This document shows positions 38,874 to 51,255 of a DNA stretch of 64,000 nt, piece after piece. The position numbers and the translations under genes were made by a program. Where the stretch lies: NCBI GenBank assembly GCA_916613615.1, contig OU744720.1, positions 5,125,749-5,189,748 on the forward strand. The letters are read 5' to 3'. Below the pieces are notes generated by a model that worked only from the letters and a program-made list of their open reading frames with translations, made no database searches and was not told where the DNA came from. Position 1 is the stretch's first letter. Each line of letters opens with the position of its first letter. Origin of the DNA: Steromphala cineraria. Lineage: Eukaryota > Mollusca > Gastropoda > Trochida > Trochidae.

Positions 38874-39290
38874 GTCCCCCAGCAAAGCTTTGCGGGAGAC
38901 AATTTATTTGGCCCCGTCCGTGGTTCCGTGGCTCTGTGTTTCGAAATGTGTTAATGTCCGGGCCATATCTCAAAACCGTTCGATATTTGTTTACGAAACT
39001 TGGTATGTAGTTAGATCTAGTGGTGGAGTGGTACCTTTTGCTATTTTGGTTGTTTTGTTTGTGTTTTAATTTGTCCTGTTTCGATGGAAACAATTTGAAT
39101 TCAGTGCAAATAGGGGGTAAGGTCCGTTTCAGGGCCACACAGAAGCTCAAAAAACCGCTCAATATTAGTTTACGAAACTTGGTGTTTTAATAGATCTAAT
39201 AGTGGAGAAGTGCCTTTTACTTCTTTACTTATTCTGATTTTGTTCTGGTTTCAAAGGAAACAGTTTGAAATTAGTGCATATGAAATTTTT
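38874..39290 (+). repeat. Dispersed repeat, two units in + orientation
   Basis: The head CCCCCAGCAAAGCTTTGCGG (palindromic core) is followed by GGCCCCGTCCGTGG and two units carrying TTTACGAAACTTGGT (about 38991 and 39171). This is the same family as 35720-36620 in the opposite direction. Confidence 0.8.
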
Positions 39291-41333
39291 TAGTATAATT
39301 CTATGAGTGTTAGAATATGGTTAAACTAATGGATAAAGTAGTGGCTTTAACTTTTTAGGGTACGTATTTCTTATTCATTTCGTCCTATTTGACTAAAATG
39401 CAATTTTTGCATAACTTCTAGTTCTCACTTGCATTGCATCCATTAAGTCTTCACCCCTTTAGGAACTAGCGTATTACAACAGTGGTTAGATCAAGATTGT
39501 ATGACGTCAGCTATCTCTCTGGGTAGATGGTTTGGAGCACAAACACATTTCATAGATAACGTCAACATCGCGGTAACGTCATCGCTTCGAAAAATGGCGA
39601 AACACATTTTCTTGTGCTATATAGAATTGCAAGTGGTGACAACCATACGTTACTTCAATTTACCATTTCACCTCACCAATTAACATTATAAAATTGGTTG
39701 GTACGCAATCCATTATTAATAGCACGGCACCATACAAACAATGGTGAGTATCAGATAAGTCACGAGGTGAGCAACAAGGTGTCATCAGCGAAGGAGAGGT
39801 CTGCTAGGACCGCATATGTCACCTGTGAACCGCTCTCTGACTGACGCCAACTGCGGTAACAGCGTTGTGTCGACGCATTAAAATGTTGATGTTCACCTTT
39901 ATTCTTCAGTGTCCACAAAACGTTTCGTGAGATAAGTTTTACCTCATGAAGTTTCAATTGGCAATGAGTGCTGTAAAATGCTTGCCATCGAATATGTTTG
40001 TTTTGCGGATGACAACAAAGAATATTTACCCTCGGTAAGGCATTCAGGTAGTTAAGCATCCGACGTTACATGCATACATTGGTGTCGGATGAGGTCAGAC
40101 GCGATTTTGTAATCGAAATTATCACTTAGTCTAAGTCCTTATTAGTTGTAAATTGCTTTGTTGTTTTCACACATTGGCTTAAATAGTCCATTCTGATTCA
40201 AGACTTGTTTTGACTTTTGATCACTTTCCAAATTCAATAGTCATATTCTAGTAACGTCCAAAAGGTTTAAATTGCTTGCCAACAGTGACAAAAATTCTTC
40301 AAGATTCTCCCTGATATTTTCCATGTTCTTTTTTTAAATTTTGATTTAAAAGTCACATTTCCTGTGGTTTTCCTCCTTATCATGTTAACAGAAAAGTGTT
40401 ATATGACTGACTCACATTCACAGTAAGAGCTTCATCTTGAATTACATGACAGAAATACATAACTAAAGTGTTCAGATGTGTCTGATGCAGACGTGTACAA
40501 GTCTATTGTTTAAACTTTGAAACATTTGAAGATGAAACATTGCCAATCTTCACCTTTTGCACCGATTTAAATATTTAAAAAGGAAATTATTGACACTCAA
40601 ACATCGATTGTTGTAACAACACACAACTGAAATACTACCAAGCACTATCAGTTATTGTCTAAATCAGTATGTACTCCTCAGGGTGTAGTTGACCGTGCCA
40701 TAAAGCTTTACAACATGCAGTGGACAGTCAAAAACGTCGTAACCACAAGACTCAACGAGACTTATCGATCACCGGGGAATTCTATATGTTTGTGCAAATG
40801 CTTGGTCCGGGATAACACCATAATGAACGTCATTCAATACATAAACTAGATTTAGTAGTTCACTTTATTAATGTTGTGACGTGAGGCACGTGGACTATTG
40901 CCCCGCCCACGAACCCCTCCCACGAATAGCTACAAAGTGTTTACCAATATGGAGGCGTTGTTCCTCTTGCTATGTCGATACAAGGAATCCCCCAAGAGGT
41001 ACGTTAACTCATAACCGGACGAGTGCATTTCCTCAAAACGTTGGCAATCTTTGTTCTCGTCGAACTTGTTACTCTCATCTGTATTACCTCCAATCAAAAT
41101 GTTTGTAGAAGTGATGTAAGAAATCATGATGTCAGATTAAAACAATTTACTATTTTCATGTAATGCAAATTATTCATAACAGGACCTCTAATATAAGTGA
41201 TCTGGCTTCCCTCTGAAATAGTGGACTGTCCTAAAATTGTGAAATGGGAGAGTCTGAGATCAATAAGGTGACAGAGCGGAGTGATTAGAAGAATCCCGGG
41301 ATCAGTGGACCGTTAGCCTCTCTTCAGACGGGA

Positions 41334-41341
41334 TATAAAAA
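41334..41341 (+). promoter_or_regulatory. TATA box, proposed promoter of cysteine-rich precursor gene 2
   Basis: TATAAAAA begins at 41334. Initiator-like TCAGCC and TCAGCG follow; the A at 41365 lies 31 bases downstream. A strong donor AAG|GTAGGT is at 41391. The arrangement mirrors the one at 12616. The next + strand coding exon with a suitable acceptor is the 162-residue precursor at 49046, which I infer it drives. A nearer, weaker candidate at about 48848 is discussed under rejected items. Confidence 0.5.
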
Positions 41342-41364
41342 CAGCCTCTCACTGTCAGCCAGTC

Positions 41365-41390
41365 AGCGGGACGAGTGAAGGAATAGCAAG
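41365..41390 (+). other. Proposed noncoding first exon of gene 2
   Basis: The exon would start at A41365 (or A41357) and end at CAAG before the donor GTAGGTCC at 41391. It contains no ATG. Length (about 26 bases) and layout match the proposed first exon of gene 1. Splicing to 49046 would remove about 7.7 kb. Confidence 0.42.
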
Positions 41391-44300
41391 GTAGGTCCAG
41401 TTAATCATACTTAGTGCAGGGCCCGGGCTTTAGTCAGCTAGAGTATATGAAGTTTGGTAACCATGTGATAATATTAATATCATCGTCGCTTAACAAAGTC
41501 AGCGGGATGTAGATGAACTTTATCAATCATGTTGAACATATAATCCTAGGTTTTATCAGCGGGATATACACATTATATGTTATAATATCTAAATTGACTC
41601 TTTTATCCCTCGACTTTTGTCTCTTTAGGGACGTCTAAATGATTCATGTTGTAAGACATATTCTAAGTTATATCATATCAGAGGACGGTCGTTAACTTTG
41701 ATTACAGATTATAATTTCATATTGACTTATACTCCCATAGTGATGTTTATGTTTTTAATCACATCACCCTGTGTGAAAGTGTTATGTAGATTTAGTGTGC
41801 TAGTGCACCCCCCGGCTGCTGTTTATGAACTTTGCTATTCGAGTCAAGCATCGAGCAACCTGCTGTGTCGGCACATTTTGCACGCTGGTTTTGCTGAAAT
41901 TATTATGACATTGATTAATGTTTATACCCACTGTTTAATGCAAATCGGTAAATATCACGATCTCTTTATTGTTTTTGTCGTGTGTTCCTTTTAAACGTTT
42001 CATTATTGTTTTCTATGTTATAAGAAATATAACTTTATTGAAATAACATATTGCAACAGTGCATACAACTCAGTGTTTTCTACATTTTGTGGTTTATACA
42101 ATCAGTTAGTGTTTGATACATGCGTCACCACCGAGGTCGATAGTAAAACAGGGTTTAGAGAATGGAAAAAGTAAGTAAAACAAGAGAAAACTCTTTTTAT
42201 TTGGACAATCGAAATTGCATTGAGATGTACTTGAAATTTAAGGTAAGATGATGTAAATAGCGATTGTCAAAGATGAAAAAGTCAAACTGTTTACAACAGC
42301 AATACACAAGGTCAAACTTCTATGTTAATCGAATAAGAATAATATTTTAAATCTTGACAATAATTATGGATACTCTTTCGTTTTTTCTGAATCCCCTTAA
42401 TAGATCGTACGGGATCGTTTTGCAATTTGGAATGTCGGATGACAAATTTCGGCGAATATATCAATCGGAAACAGCATTGATTGTATTTATCATAAACTTA
42501 CAAAACATCCTTGATGTGTTTCTAGTAAACTATCAACTTCGTTAAAAAGTTGATTTTTAAAGTTGAAATAGCTTGGAAACATACATGATGAAACATGATC
42601 AGTATATGACATTTAGAACATCGTCAATTACATTTATTGCCGTACGGCTCACCCTTCAATTGAACTTTAAAATCGTTTGGGGAGAGTTTTGAATTGAAAA
42701 TAATCCTGATATAGAATATCAGTGAACCGGTAGAGAGTTGCCATTTCAAAATGCTGCGTCTCATACATATGCGGAATTATACAAAGACCTTGTAATATTT
42801 CCTTGTTGTGAGATGAGCTTGACGTTTTTTGACGTTGATGGCTGAGACATAATTATGAAACCAAAAGAGAGACTTTTCAAACTCAAACTACAACATATTC
42901 GACCTGCAGAACGAGACAATAGCCAATGACATTTAACCATGCAGCCGTCTGGACCAATGGGCAGTGCTCTACCCAATACTACACTGCATGTTGCTCTTCC
43001 AGATTTACATTTCAGTAAAACTATAAAATAGTAAATGCAACACCAAGGTAACTAAAAATATCCTTTGAATTTGTCATTGAGCTGACATAATGATAACAGA
43101 GAAAGCAAATAGGTTTAAGAAGACAGTAAAGAAAACGTTATTTCAATTTCTACGAAACATATAACAACGTATTGTCATGAATCATAATACGAACACTCCA
43201 CATATTTCTTTAACATAAATGACAAAATTTTACACTGTAAAGTTGTTGCCATGTTAATGTTTACGGTTAATGCTACAAATGCTTAGTTGTGATATTTGAC
43301 GTTAAAATATCATTTCGTTATCTTAATCGTAGTTTTCCTTTTATAAATAATTTAAAAAATCCATTAAACCTTAAGTTCAATTATAAACTAAAAGAGTTAA
43401 CGTCGATAACGTATCTTTGAGAACGTGAGAAGATTAATTGAATATGCTCAACAGTATAGAAATGTGATAATTATAATGTCCCATTTACATGGTCTCAAAC
43501 AATATACAGAATGTGAGAACGTCATTTGCAGATGCCTTTCATAATCGAATAGCTGTTTAGCTGATATGTGACATTGTATGGTGAAATCATATCTTTTATG
43601 ACCATCCCACACGCAAATGTTTTCCCACAATTATAAATGTGGCGATAAGTGCTTGTTATCAGGGAAGATGAAATATGATAAATATTTAACTAAAGTCTTG
43701 ATATATATATTTCACATTCAAAAGCCTAAAGTTTGATACAGGTGAAGGTTAGCACCGTTTGAATTACAGTGCATAAATTAAATACTTCAGAATCTGAATT
43801 ACTCCCCTTCACAATAAGCTGCTTTCAATTAATGTGCATTATTCATGATCGTCCCGAACGTCGTATTTATGTAAATTTAACACATTGGAAATGTACTTTT
43901 TATCTGGAATATGTTCGATTTAATTAAAAGCCAAACCAGATTTGGTAAAAATATAATCTTTGGAACCCAGTTTGTCCAAATGAATTGTAACATCACTTAT
44001 ACGAGACTAGCTAAGGGGGAGTAGTTTGGTTGAGCTGTGATGCATTGTGCTCATTAATATGAAAGGAGGATATTTATTTCATATCCGTCTGTGTATTAAA
44101 ATGTGGTGATTTACGTCCAAAACTGTATGTCTTAAGCGTTTTGTAGCGTTGTGACACCATTGTTGTATGGTAAGTAAACTAAGTAACGGCAATGACGTCC
44201 CGTTGCGTCATCCCCTCTTATAGGTACTTTCACTGACTTGAACAAATGATATCATACACAGTGGTGAGAACACTTATCTAGAACTGAGAATACTCAGTCT

Positions 44301-47300
44301 CTCACTGCTTATAATATAATAAAACTCAGTCTCTCGCCACTTGGCGTATAATAAATATTTATTACGCTTGTTGTCCCAATCGGAGCCAGCATTATATGTT
44401 ACAAACGTGTTGCCATTGAATTATTGGAATCTTTTTTTGGTGCATGTCACTATCATATTGCTGATTATTAAAGAACGGATTTAATGGCACTGAAATTCAG
44501 ACTTGTCAACACCAGCAAAGTGATGCAATCCTTCGATCATAAGTCGGTCACCATGGAGACTCAGAATTAGACCCTGCTATTCCTGTGGCAAAATATACAA
44601 CATTTGAGATGTATTAATGTATCTCCATTTCAGGTATATGTACATTTCATTAATGGAATAAAAAGGGTAAAAAAAATTGAAATGCTGCTGTGGATACTCA
44701 AACTGTAGTGAGACGTTTCAGACGTTCCAATCTTATTGCATTCTCATGAAAGCATACGAAACATTTAAATAAACACATTAAAGAAACTTTGTATCCTCTA
44801 TTCATGACTTGTAGGCTCCATATGGAACATATTCAGATAATTCCCTCGCCATAAAGAATATTACAGCATAATGCCTCTTTATCAAATTGAGAATTTATAA
44901 CTTGTTCAACTCGATCCTAACAATCTCCTGATGTTTCCAAAGGAGCTGCAATAATATTTGAAACTTTCAAGTTTTCAAAGCGGTTCCAGGGGTTCTGATG
45001 TGTTAGTGTATAAACGCACTCACAAACCTTTCATTAAAGAAGACAAGCATAAACTGTAGGATGGATGTTTGATCAGCGTATCAACTCTCAAGATATCAGA
45101 TACTGTGCAAGGAAGATAACCTTATATAAATGTTTAATTTGGAAAATTGACATCTTTGATAGTTTGCGAGGAATATTTATGGATGTGAAATTTGAATTCA
45201 ATCCCCTGCTGGCTTTCCCTTTCATGTAAGCAAATATTACAAAAAGAAGGGTGTTGTGCATTCAGTGTTCAAGTTATTGTATATACATATTTCCAAAGAC
45301 TTAGAAGGTGGTGGTATACTCAACGTACTCCATGTTATTATCAACAGAGCCATTTACTCCGAATGAGCTTATGCATTTTTTGTTTTGGCCAAATATTGTA
45401 ACTAGTGCAATCACTAAGAGAAGCAATCTAAATACATTTAGACCAACAGGTTTTATATAAGGACAAACAGTATGGAAAAATATAAGATCTGTTGATCTAA
45501 ATCTATTTAGATTGTAAGAGAAGTTAAGTTAGATATTAGAGGTAAATGGTAGGTCTATGAATTGCAACGACTTTTCGGTGTTTATCATCAAAACCTCCCT
45601 TACCAAATTACTGCAACTACAACTGAAAGGATGAACAACAACTAGTAGTGCAAAGTTTATTTTCTTGCTCTGTTCATGGATGCCTCAATATTAAAATTCA
45701 AGTTCGAAAAAACTGTTCTTCCATGGAATTTGTTAGAAACCATTCCAAGATAATTATCAAAATTGATTTTGACAAAAAAGAAAACATCTGAAATATTTTG
45801 GGAAGTAACTAGATTTGCGTGAAAGGCAATGTCGGATGTGATATAATGAATTTGGACAGATATGCAATCTCTGACAGGTACTCTTGTTGTTCTTCAACTA
45901 GCACATCTAATTGCTTTATCTTTTATGTTTTAAACATGTGCTTTGGCAAACCTCCTGTTTGTGGGTGGTTATTTTAACATAATTGTCGTTTTTTTAATTT
46001 GCTCTGATGGATTCGGCAATTAATAGACGTTGTAACCAAATCCTGAAGTAAAGCAACGTTAACATATTCCCCTGAGTAATAGGTTTATTCAGATTATAAG
46101 CCTTATCATGGGCATACACATGTATTTAGTTTTCAACACATATCTTGGATAATCATTCCTAAAATAGATTATAAATTTAAACTGAAAGGAATCTGAGCAT
46201 GTAGATATGTACTTAACAAAGACTGTACTAAAGCATATCAGTGAAATAAAAATAATGGATTTAAAAAATTCTAATTTTATAAATTTGATTACAAATAAAT
46301 TCCAAAATGTATTCGTTAACTTATTAACTAATTACGCGTACATGTGTCCATCATGACGCTTCTTTGAACTTTAATGCCTCATAGTTCTATTCTTCTATGA
46401 CTCAAGGAACGAGTGAAAGTCTAAGATTCTTCAAGGCATTATATACAAAGTATACAAAGATTCCACCAATCATTATGAATATCTAGTTGGAATACAAACA
46501 GTACAGAATAAATATAAACTTAAAACAATGAATGACAAGTCAAACATATTTTTTATAATATACAATGTTTGATTGTTATTATTTCTCTGAAAGGCTCAGC
46601 GGCATGCATTTGAGTCAAATAAATATATGACAATTTGAAAACAAAACAACTCAATACTGATCATTATACCAAGTCCATTTTCAACAAACAACATAAATTT
46701 TTTGTTGGGATTCTACACATACAAAAACAAATCGTTAAGATAATCTTTTGTTAAAGCGATATTTAGCTTTTGTAAATTTCGGTGAGTGGTACATATTCAC
46801 AAGTATATATTTAACATTGGGTGTATGTGAGCAACCGCAACCATCCCAGGCAATTTCAATTGAATATTTATGCACAAATCGGTCGAGTTTTTGAAATCCA
46901 CTTAGACCATGGGAACACACTATGATTATGACCTCTGATTAAAGCTATCCTGAGACAAAAGTTAATAAACTGAACGTGAATAGCTTATATGTATATCATC
47001 AGTCAATTAGGAAAAAGGTTGAATCAATTAAAACAACAAAAAATCTTTTCAAAATTCAACTTTGCGTTTAAATTTAGAAGTTAAAAATAGTTCTTGTAAA
47101 TCATGAAAAAAATCACATAACAGAGTGGTGCCACAACAATGACTAGAGTTACTCTTAATGACTGTTTTGTTTAAGGAGGTTGAACATTGTATTTCTTGTC
47201 ACCGAGGCTAATGAGTTGTTACCCATCATGCATCTGTTAATATTAGTAATAATGCTAATGGAGGAATGACGTAATAATTATTATTTTATTTGAACATAGT

Positions 47301-49045
47301 AATGTTGAATATGTCTAATGGGGCCATACATATTCTGACCAAAATATATTGAAATCCCGACTTAAGTTGATCTGTTTTCCGAATGAGTTTAGTGGACATC
47401 AGGTATAGGTATCATTGACATCCACGTCCTTGTGAAGGCGATAATGACACCCATCATCATCTTCAATAATACATTCCGTAGGCGTCAAGCATCACTTCAG
47501 AATGATGGCCGCTTCAAGCACTAAGTGACAATTGACACAACAGGTGTTCCCCAGGTCAGGCAGAGTTCCTTGCCAAGTTCAGTCCTTAACCAAGTCCTAA
47601 TTGGCACTCATATCTTCTTGACGTTATGAAAAGACTCCCGTCTCTCAGATGAATGAAAGAATTGTTGAATAACTAAGCAAGTTTCTTTGACGTCCATTTA
47701 CTTTTTTTTGACAATAGTAGAAAATAAAACATTGTCTTTGTCAAACGGTAAAATAATTTACAAATTCGCGAAAAAAATAATTTTCATATTTTTTAATCAT
47801 TTGTCGCCGAGACAAGTTTTACAGATTGAAAACCCACGTGTGAAATTCCACTTTTCATCTTCGTTTACATATTTCACTAATTTAATGCTGATTGATTTTC
47901 ACTTGAATCTAGCAATTCAATAGCATTTATACATGTTATAAAGCAATGATCATTACAGCCGATGAACGTCTGTCTGGAATCCCTGAATAATGCATAGCTG
48001 TTGGCTAATGGAGGATGCATGCTTTTGGTATCGTAGCTGTATATTCTTCAACCGTACATATGTACACAAACCCACAAAACTATACGGAGAGCAGCATTAA
48101 TGATGAAAATAAATCATTCATTATGAAAAGACAAAGCTTTGTTATTTTCTATGCCACACTTTCTGATGTTAGAAAAGCAAATGGTAATATTTGTTCCAAT
48201 TATACAACAAATTAGGTAGCCTAAGCTATGTTCCCCTGGCACAAAACTTCATTGTTTGCAAAATATGTAGAAAAGTTCATATAGGTACCAAGAGATTTCA
48301 AATATCGCAATATCAATGATTGAAGAATCAAGGCAATATTGCCCTTAACGACACCAATAACAGTTACTGAAACACTGCAAAAGTCACACACAAATGAGTT
48401 CCTGTGGGCAAATAAAAAAAATGTTTCACAGAAACAATTTGGGCAAATCAATTTACAAAAACATAAATGTGTTTTTCACTTTCCAATATCAACAATGACT
48501 CGTAACAATGGTATGGCAATGACATGTTTTACCTTTTTGTTTTATTTTTTGATTTTATTGAAATATTCTCTTTGAGACATCATGAGTATACATTTTTTGT
48601 AGGTATATTCCCTTTGTCATGACATTTGTTTAAATGGCCCTAGGCTCAATGTGTAGGACCTGTTACAGCATTGTCTTACGCCGGTTGACAAACTCTAATT
48701 GCTTTGGGATTCGTCCTTCCTTGGTGATGGAGATTTAATTAACCGCCAATCTTCATAAGAGTACATTGACAACAGTAGTCTCCAGAGTCCGCTGCCTTGT
48801 CTATATGGAAATTCTCAATAGGGGGTTGAACTTCTCTGGTGACAGTGATAAAAGGGTCTGGCTCGACGAATTGAGCGTGTGAAGGGTTAAGGTATACATG
48901 TCTGGAAAACTAGGTACCTACTAAGTGATTCCAATGTTGTAATTTTCCCTTAATAATCCCTAAAATATCAATTGTGAATTATTCATAAGTTTCAACAATA
49001 TTTCCAACCACCCTCGTGACAATGACATTTACTATTTATTTGCAG
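41391..49045 (+). other. Proposed intron 1 of gene 2
   Basis: The donor is GTAGGT at 41391 and the acceptor is ATTTATTTGCAG ending at 49045. Apart from one hairpin (45424-45514), and a short doubled 'ACTCAGTCTCTC' at about 44294 and 44326, the interval is AT-rich and shows no repeat or gene I can support. Confidence 0.4.
45424..45514. repeat. Hairpin, 26-bp arms, 39-base loop
   Basis: The arms CAATCTAAATACATTTAGAC (45424 on) and TCTAAATCTATTTAGATTG (to 45514) pair over 26 positions with two mismatches. The size resembles a small hairpin RNA precursor, but AT-rich composition makes a miniature palindrome equally likely. Confidence 0.7.
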
Positions 49046-49539
49046 ACACAATGGCACCATGCAGCTTTGTGGTAGGATGTGCCGCCCTCTCGGTGCTTTG
49101 TATTGCAGCCGTCACTGCCAACATATTCCAAGATGAAGACTTCGGTTACAGACACTACGCAAAGAGAGACATCAGTTCGGACTGTCTACGTTGTATGCGA
49201 TCTTACGACTATGAGTCCTGCCTTCGATGCTGGACCACCAAATATGCTGTGATACCTTTCTACTCCAAAAGGTCGTCTGATGCCGAGGGGACCGGAAGTG
49301 ACGTCATGTCACGAGATCGTCGTTATACCGGATGTAACTGCTGTTTCAGTAGCCGCTTCTTGAATACCTACTGCTGTGATGTATGCAACACGGCCTCAAA
49401 ACGGATGGGGAAGAGGAGTGATGACGTCAGTGACATGAGAGATTCTCCCGCCAAGAAGATGATGCCTTCATGCTTGTGCTGCGTGGGGGGTGACAGCAGA
49501 TGCTGTAATGAATGCATCAGAGGCTATGTCTCCAACTAA
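49046..49539 (+). CDS. Secreted cysteine-rich peptide precursor 2 (CLRC peptide plus two CxCC-CCxxC modules)
   Basis: The 162-residue product starts at ATG 49051, five bases after an acceptor (TTATTTGCAG). Residues 1-23 form a signal peptide, likely cut after Val-Thr-Ala. Lys-Arg at 38-39 and 73-74 would release a 33-residue peptide (40-72) with C-x2-C-x8-C-x2-C at 45-60. After Arg-Arg at 90-91 comes module A (95-112, C-x-C-C-x9-C-C-x2-C) ending at Lys-Arg 117-118 and 121-122; Lys-Lys at 135-136 precedes module B (141-155, C-x-C-C-x6-C-C-x2-C). The multiple basic sites point to prohormone processing and regulated secretion; function is unknown. The gene is the same strand and architecture as the 122-residue precursor and clearly paralogous, but the first cysteine peptide has no counterpart there. 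I saw no AATAAA in the first 600 bases downstream. I do not recognise the family. Confidence 0.9.
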
Positions 49540-50596
49540 ACTTCTGACTATTAGGGAGTTCCTGCATGTAGAGAATGGTGAACAAGTGACAGTACCAAAG
49601 TGATCTAGATCTACCAACATGAGCATTCAAGGCTTTGACAAATTGGATTCTATCAATCTTAAAGCATCAGATTAATAAGAATTTAAGAACATTCTAAATT
49701 GGTGCATTTCGTTTAACTTGAGGACAAACCACATAAAAGGTAGCCCCCTGTAGGCGATGGTATTACAATGGTTGGATACAATGTTGTTTGTATATGTACA
49801 TGTGTGTTAAGATGTTTAAGACATTTGTCATAAATGGATATAATCCTTAATCATGATATCAATATATACATACAAGATGTATACTCATTCTTGTCAAGGA
49901 AATTTAATTGCTTAGTTTCATTTCAAAACCTTTTCACCAAATGATTCATCGTCATGAATAGTTTTACTTTACGTTAAAATCACAGTGAAGATAAGGAGAA
50001 AATTAAGAAGATATTCATTCGCTTAAAGACAAATTTGCAATTGATGTTTAACTTCAATGTGGTGCTGTTATACAACAACATTTACTCAGATGTGCTTACT
50101 AATGTTTATCTTGACACATATTATGATAATTATCTACGTGCATCTTCATGTATTGTGATCTCTGTATACTCTCCTTTATTTTATAAACTATTTTTCCAAA
50201 CATGATAATATGTTGTAAATGTTCCAAGGAATGCAAGTAATCTATACCCCACAAGAAAATATAGCACACCATAAACATACTCAGTCATCAGGGTCAGTTA
50301 TTGACTCTACTTCATATTATTGTCCATATCAACGACTAGAGGAGACTGAAGTAACAAACAACATGGCAAGGTGGTCAAGAAACGTTATTCGTTTGTGCCA
50401 AAAATATCTACGTAAAATTGTTCTGATTTTTGGCAACTTCCAGCCGGCAAACTATGTATTGTAAACTCAATAACTTCGAAGAACATCAGTCTTTAAGCCT
50501 GACTTGACATATCTAAGTGACTGAACGACCTTGCAACAAATATTACATTTACATTTTACCATTGATAAAACACTTCCGACGAGTATTTATAACGTT

Positions 50597-51255
50597 TAAT
50601 CCATGGCGATGACGTCACTCTATTGTGTTAATAGTTGATTATTTTTTAGGAATAAACTGCTCTTTGACTATCGCGGCTATGAGGGATGTTTTCGTTTAAC
50701 AATTCTTTGGTAATATAGTGTCTACAAAACTGCTTTAAGAATGACAAATCTAAAACCGTTTAATTTAAAAATAAGCTTTTGGAAGGACGTGAGTCAAGAA
50801 TCGAACATGCAACCCTCCGAATAATAATTCAGCGCTTTTACCAACTAGGCTGCGGGGTGCACACAGATTCAAAGAGTTTGCTTGTCAGTATGAAACCTCA
50901 CCTGCGTTGTTCATTTGTCGGATGAAGCGAAGAGTGCACGTGGGGAAACGCCTAGCACGTGCAATGCACCCCGCATTAGTGTCAATTGCATCGCCTTCGG
51001 GGATAAATGACAATACACGTGCACAGAGGAACCCATTTGTAGCGTGACCTAAGGTAATGACCCATATCCGATGAGTCAGCACCGACGATTGTTTGTTTTC
51101 ACAGCAAAAAGTTTGACCTATTTGTGAAATGAGAAGTCATACATGGATTAAGATGGAGAATGCATTCGATGTCGTGGATTCGTGAAAATAATAAACTCGC
51201 CCCTTTAGAGCTTGTTGATTATTTTCCGAAATCCACTCCTCGACATGCATACTCC
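50597..51255 (-). repeat. SINE-containing dispersed repeat, copy B
   Basis: In inverse orientation this matches 28262-29025 followed by 30173-30272. It includes a tRNA-like head on the - strand (50789-50858) with A-box-like TAGTTGGTAAAAGCG and B-box ATGTTCGATTC, and the tail AAACGGTTTTAGATTTGTC. The A-box half is intact here but lost in copy A, so this is the better template for the family. Confidence 0.78.

Larger units (their letters stand above)
22282..41333. other. Intergenic region between the two precursor genes
   Basis: The interval is dense in repeats: MITEs at 24677, 32725, 33660 and 36638, SINE-like repeats at 26-31 kb, a decayed LINE at 34.1 kb, and several mollusc tandem or dispersed repeats at 31.9, 34.7, 35.7 and 38.9 kb. 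The stretches 22.3-24.6, 25.3-26.1, 37.4-38.8 and 39.3-41.2 kb are AT-rich and show no gene I can support. No third copy of the cysteine module was seen. Confidence 0.55.

Noticed and set aside
39760..40059. The - strand frame ending DLSFADDTLLLTS, resembling a reverse-transcriptase FADD box
   Set aside because: No other reverse-transcriptase blocks could be read before or after it in any frame; chance resemblance is likely.
41698..41994. 98-codon hydrophobic frame just downstream of the proposed gene 2 promoter
   Set aside because: It has no acceptor at its start, no recognisable domain and AT-rich codons; it is probably chance within the intron.
48848..48891. Nearer promoter and first exon for precursor gene 2 (GATAAAAGG, then donor AAG|GTATAC)
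   Set aside because: The TATA variant is weaker and the donor poorer than the set at 41334-41391, and only the latter mirrors gene 1. It stays a live alternative that transcript ends would settle.
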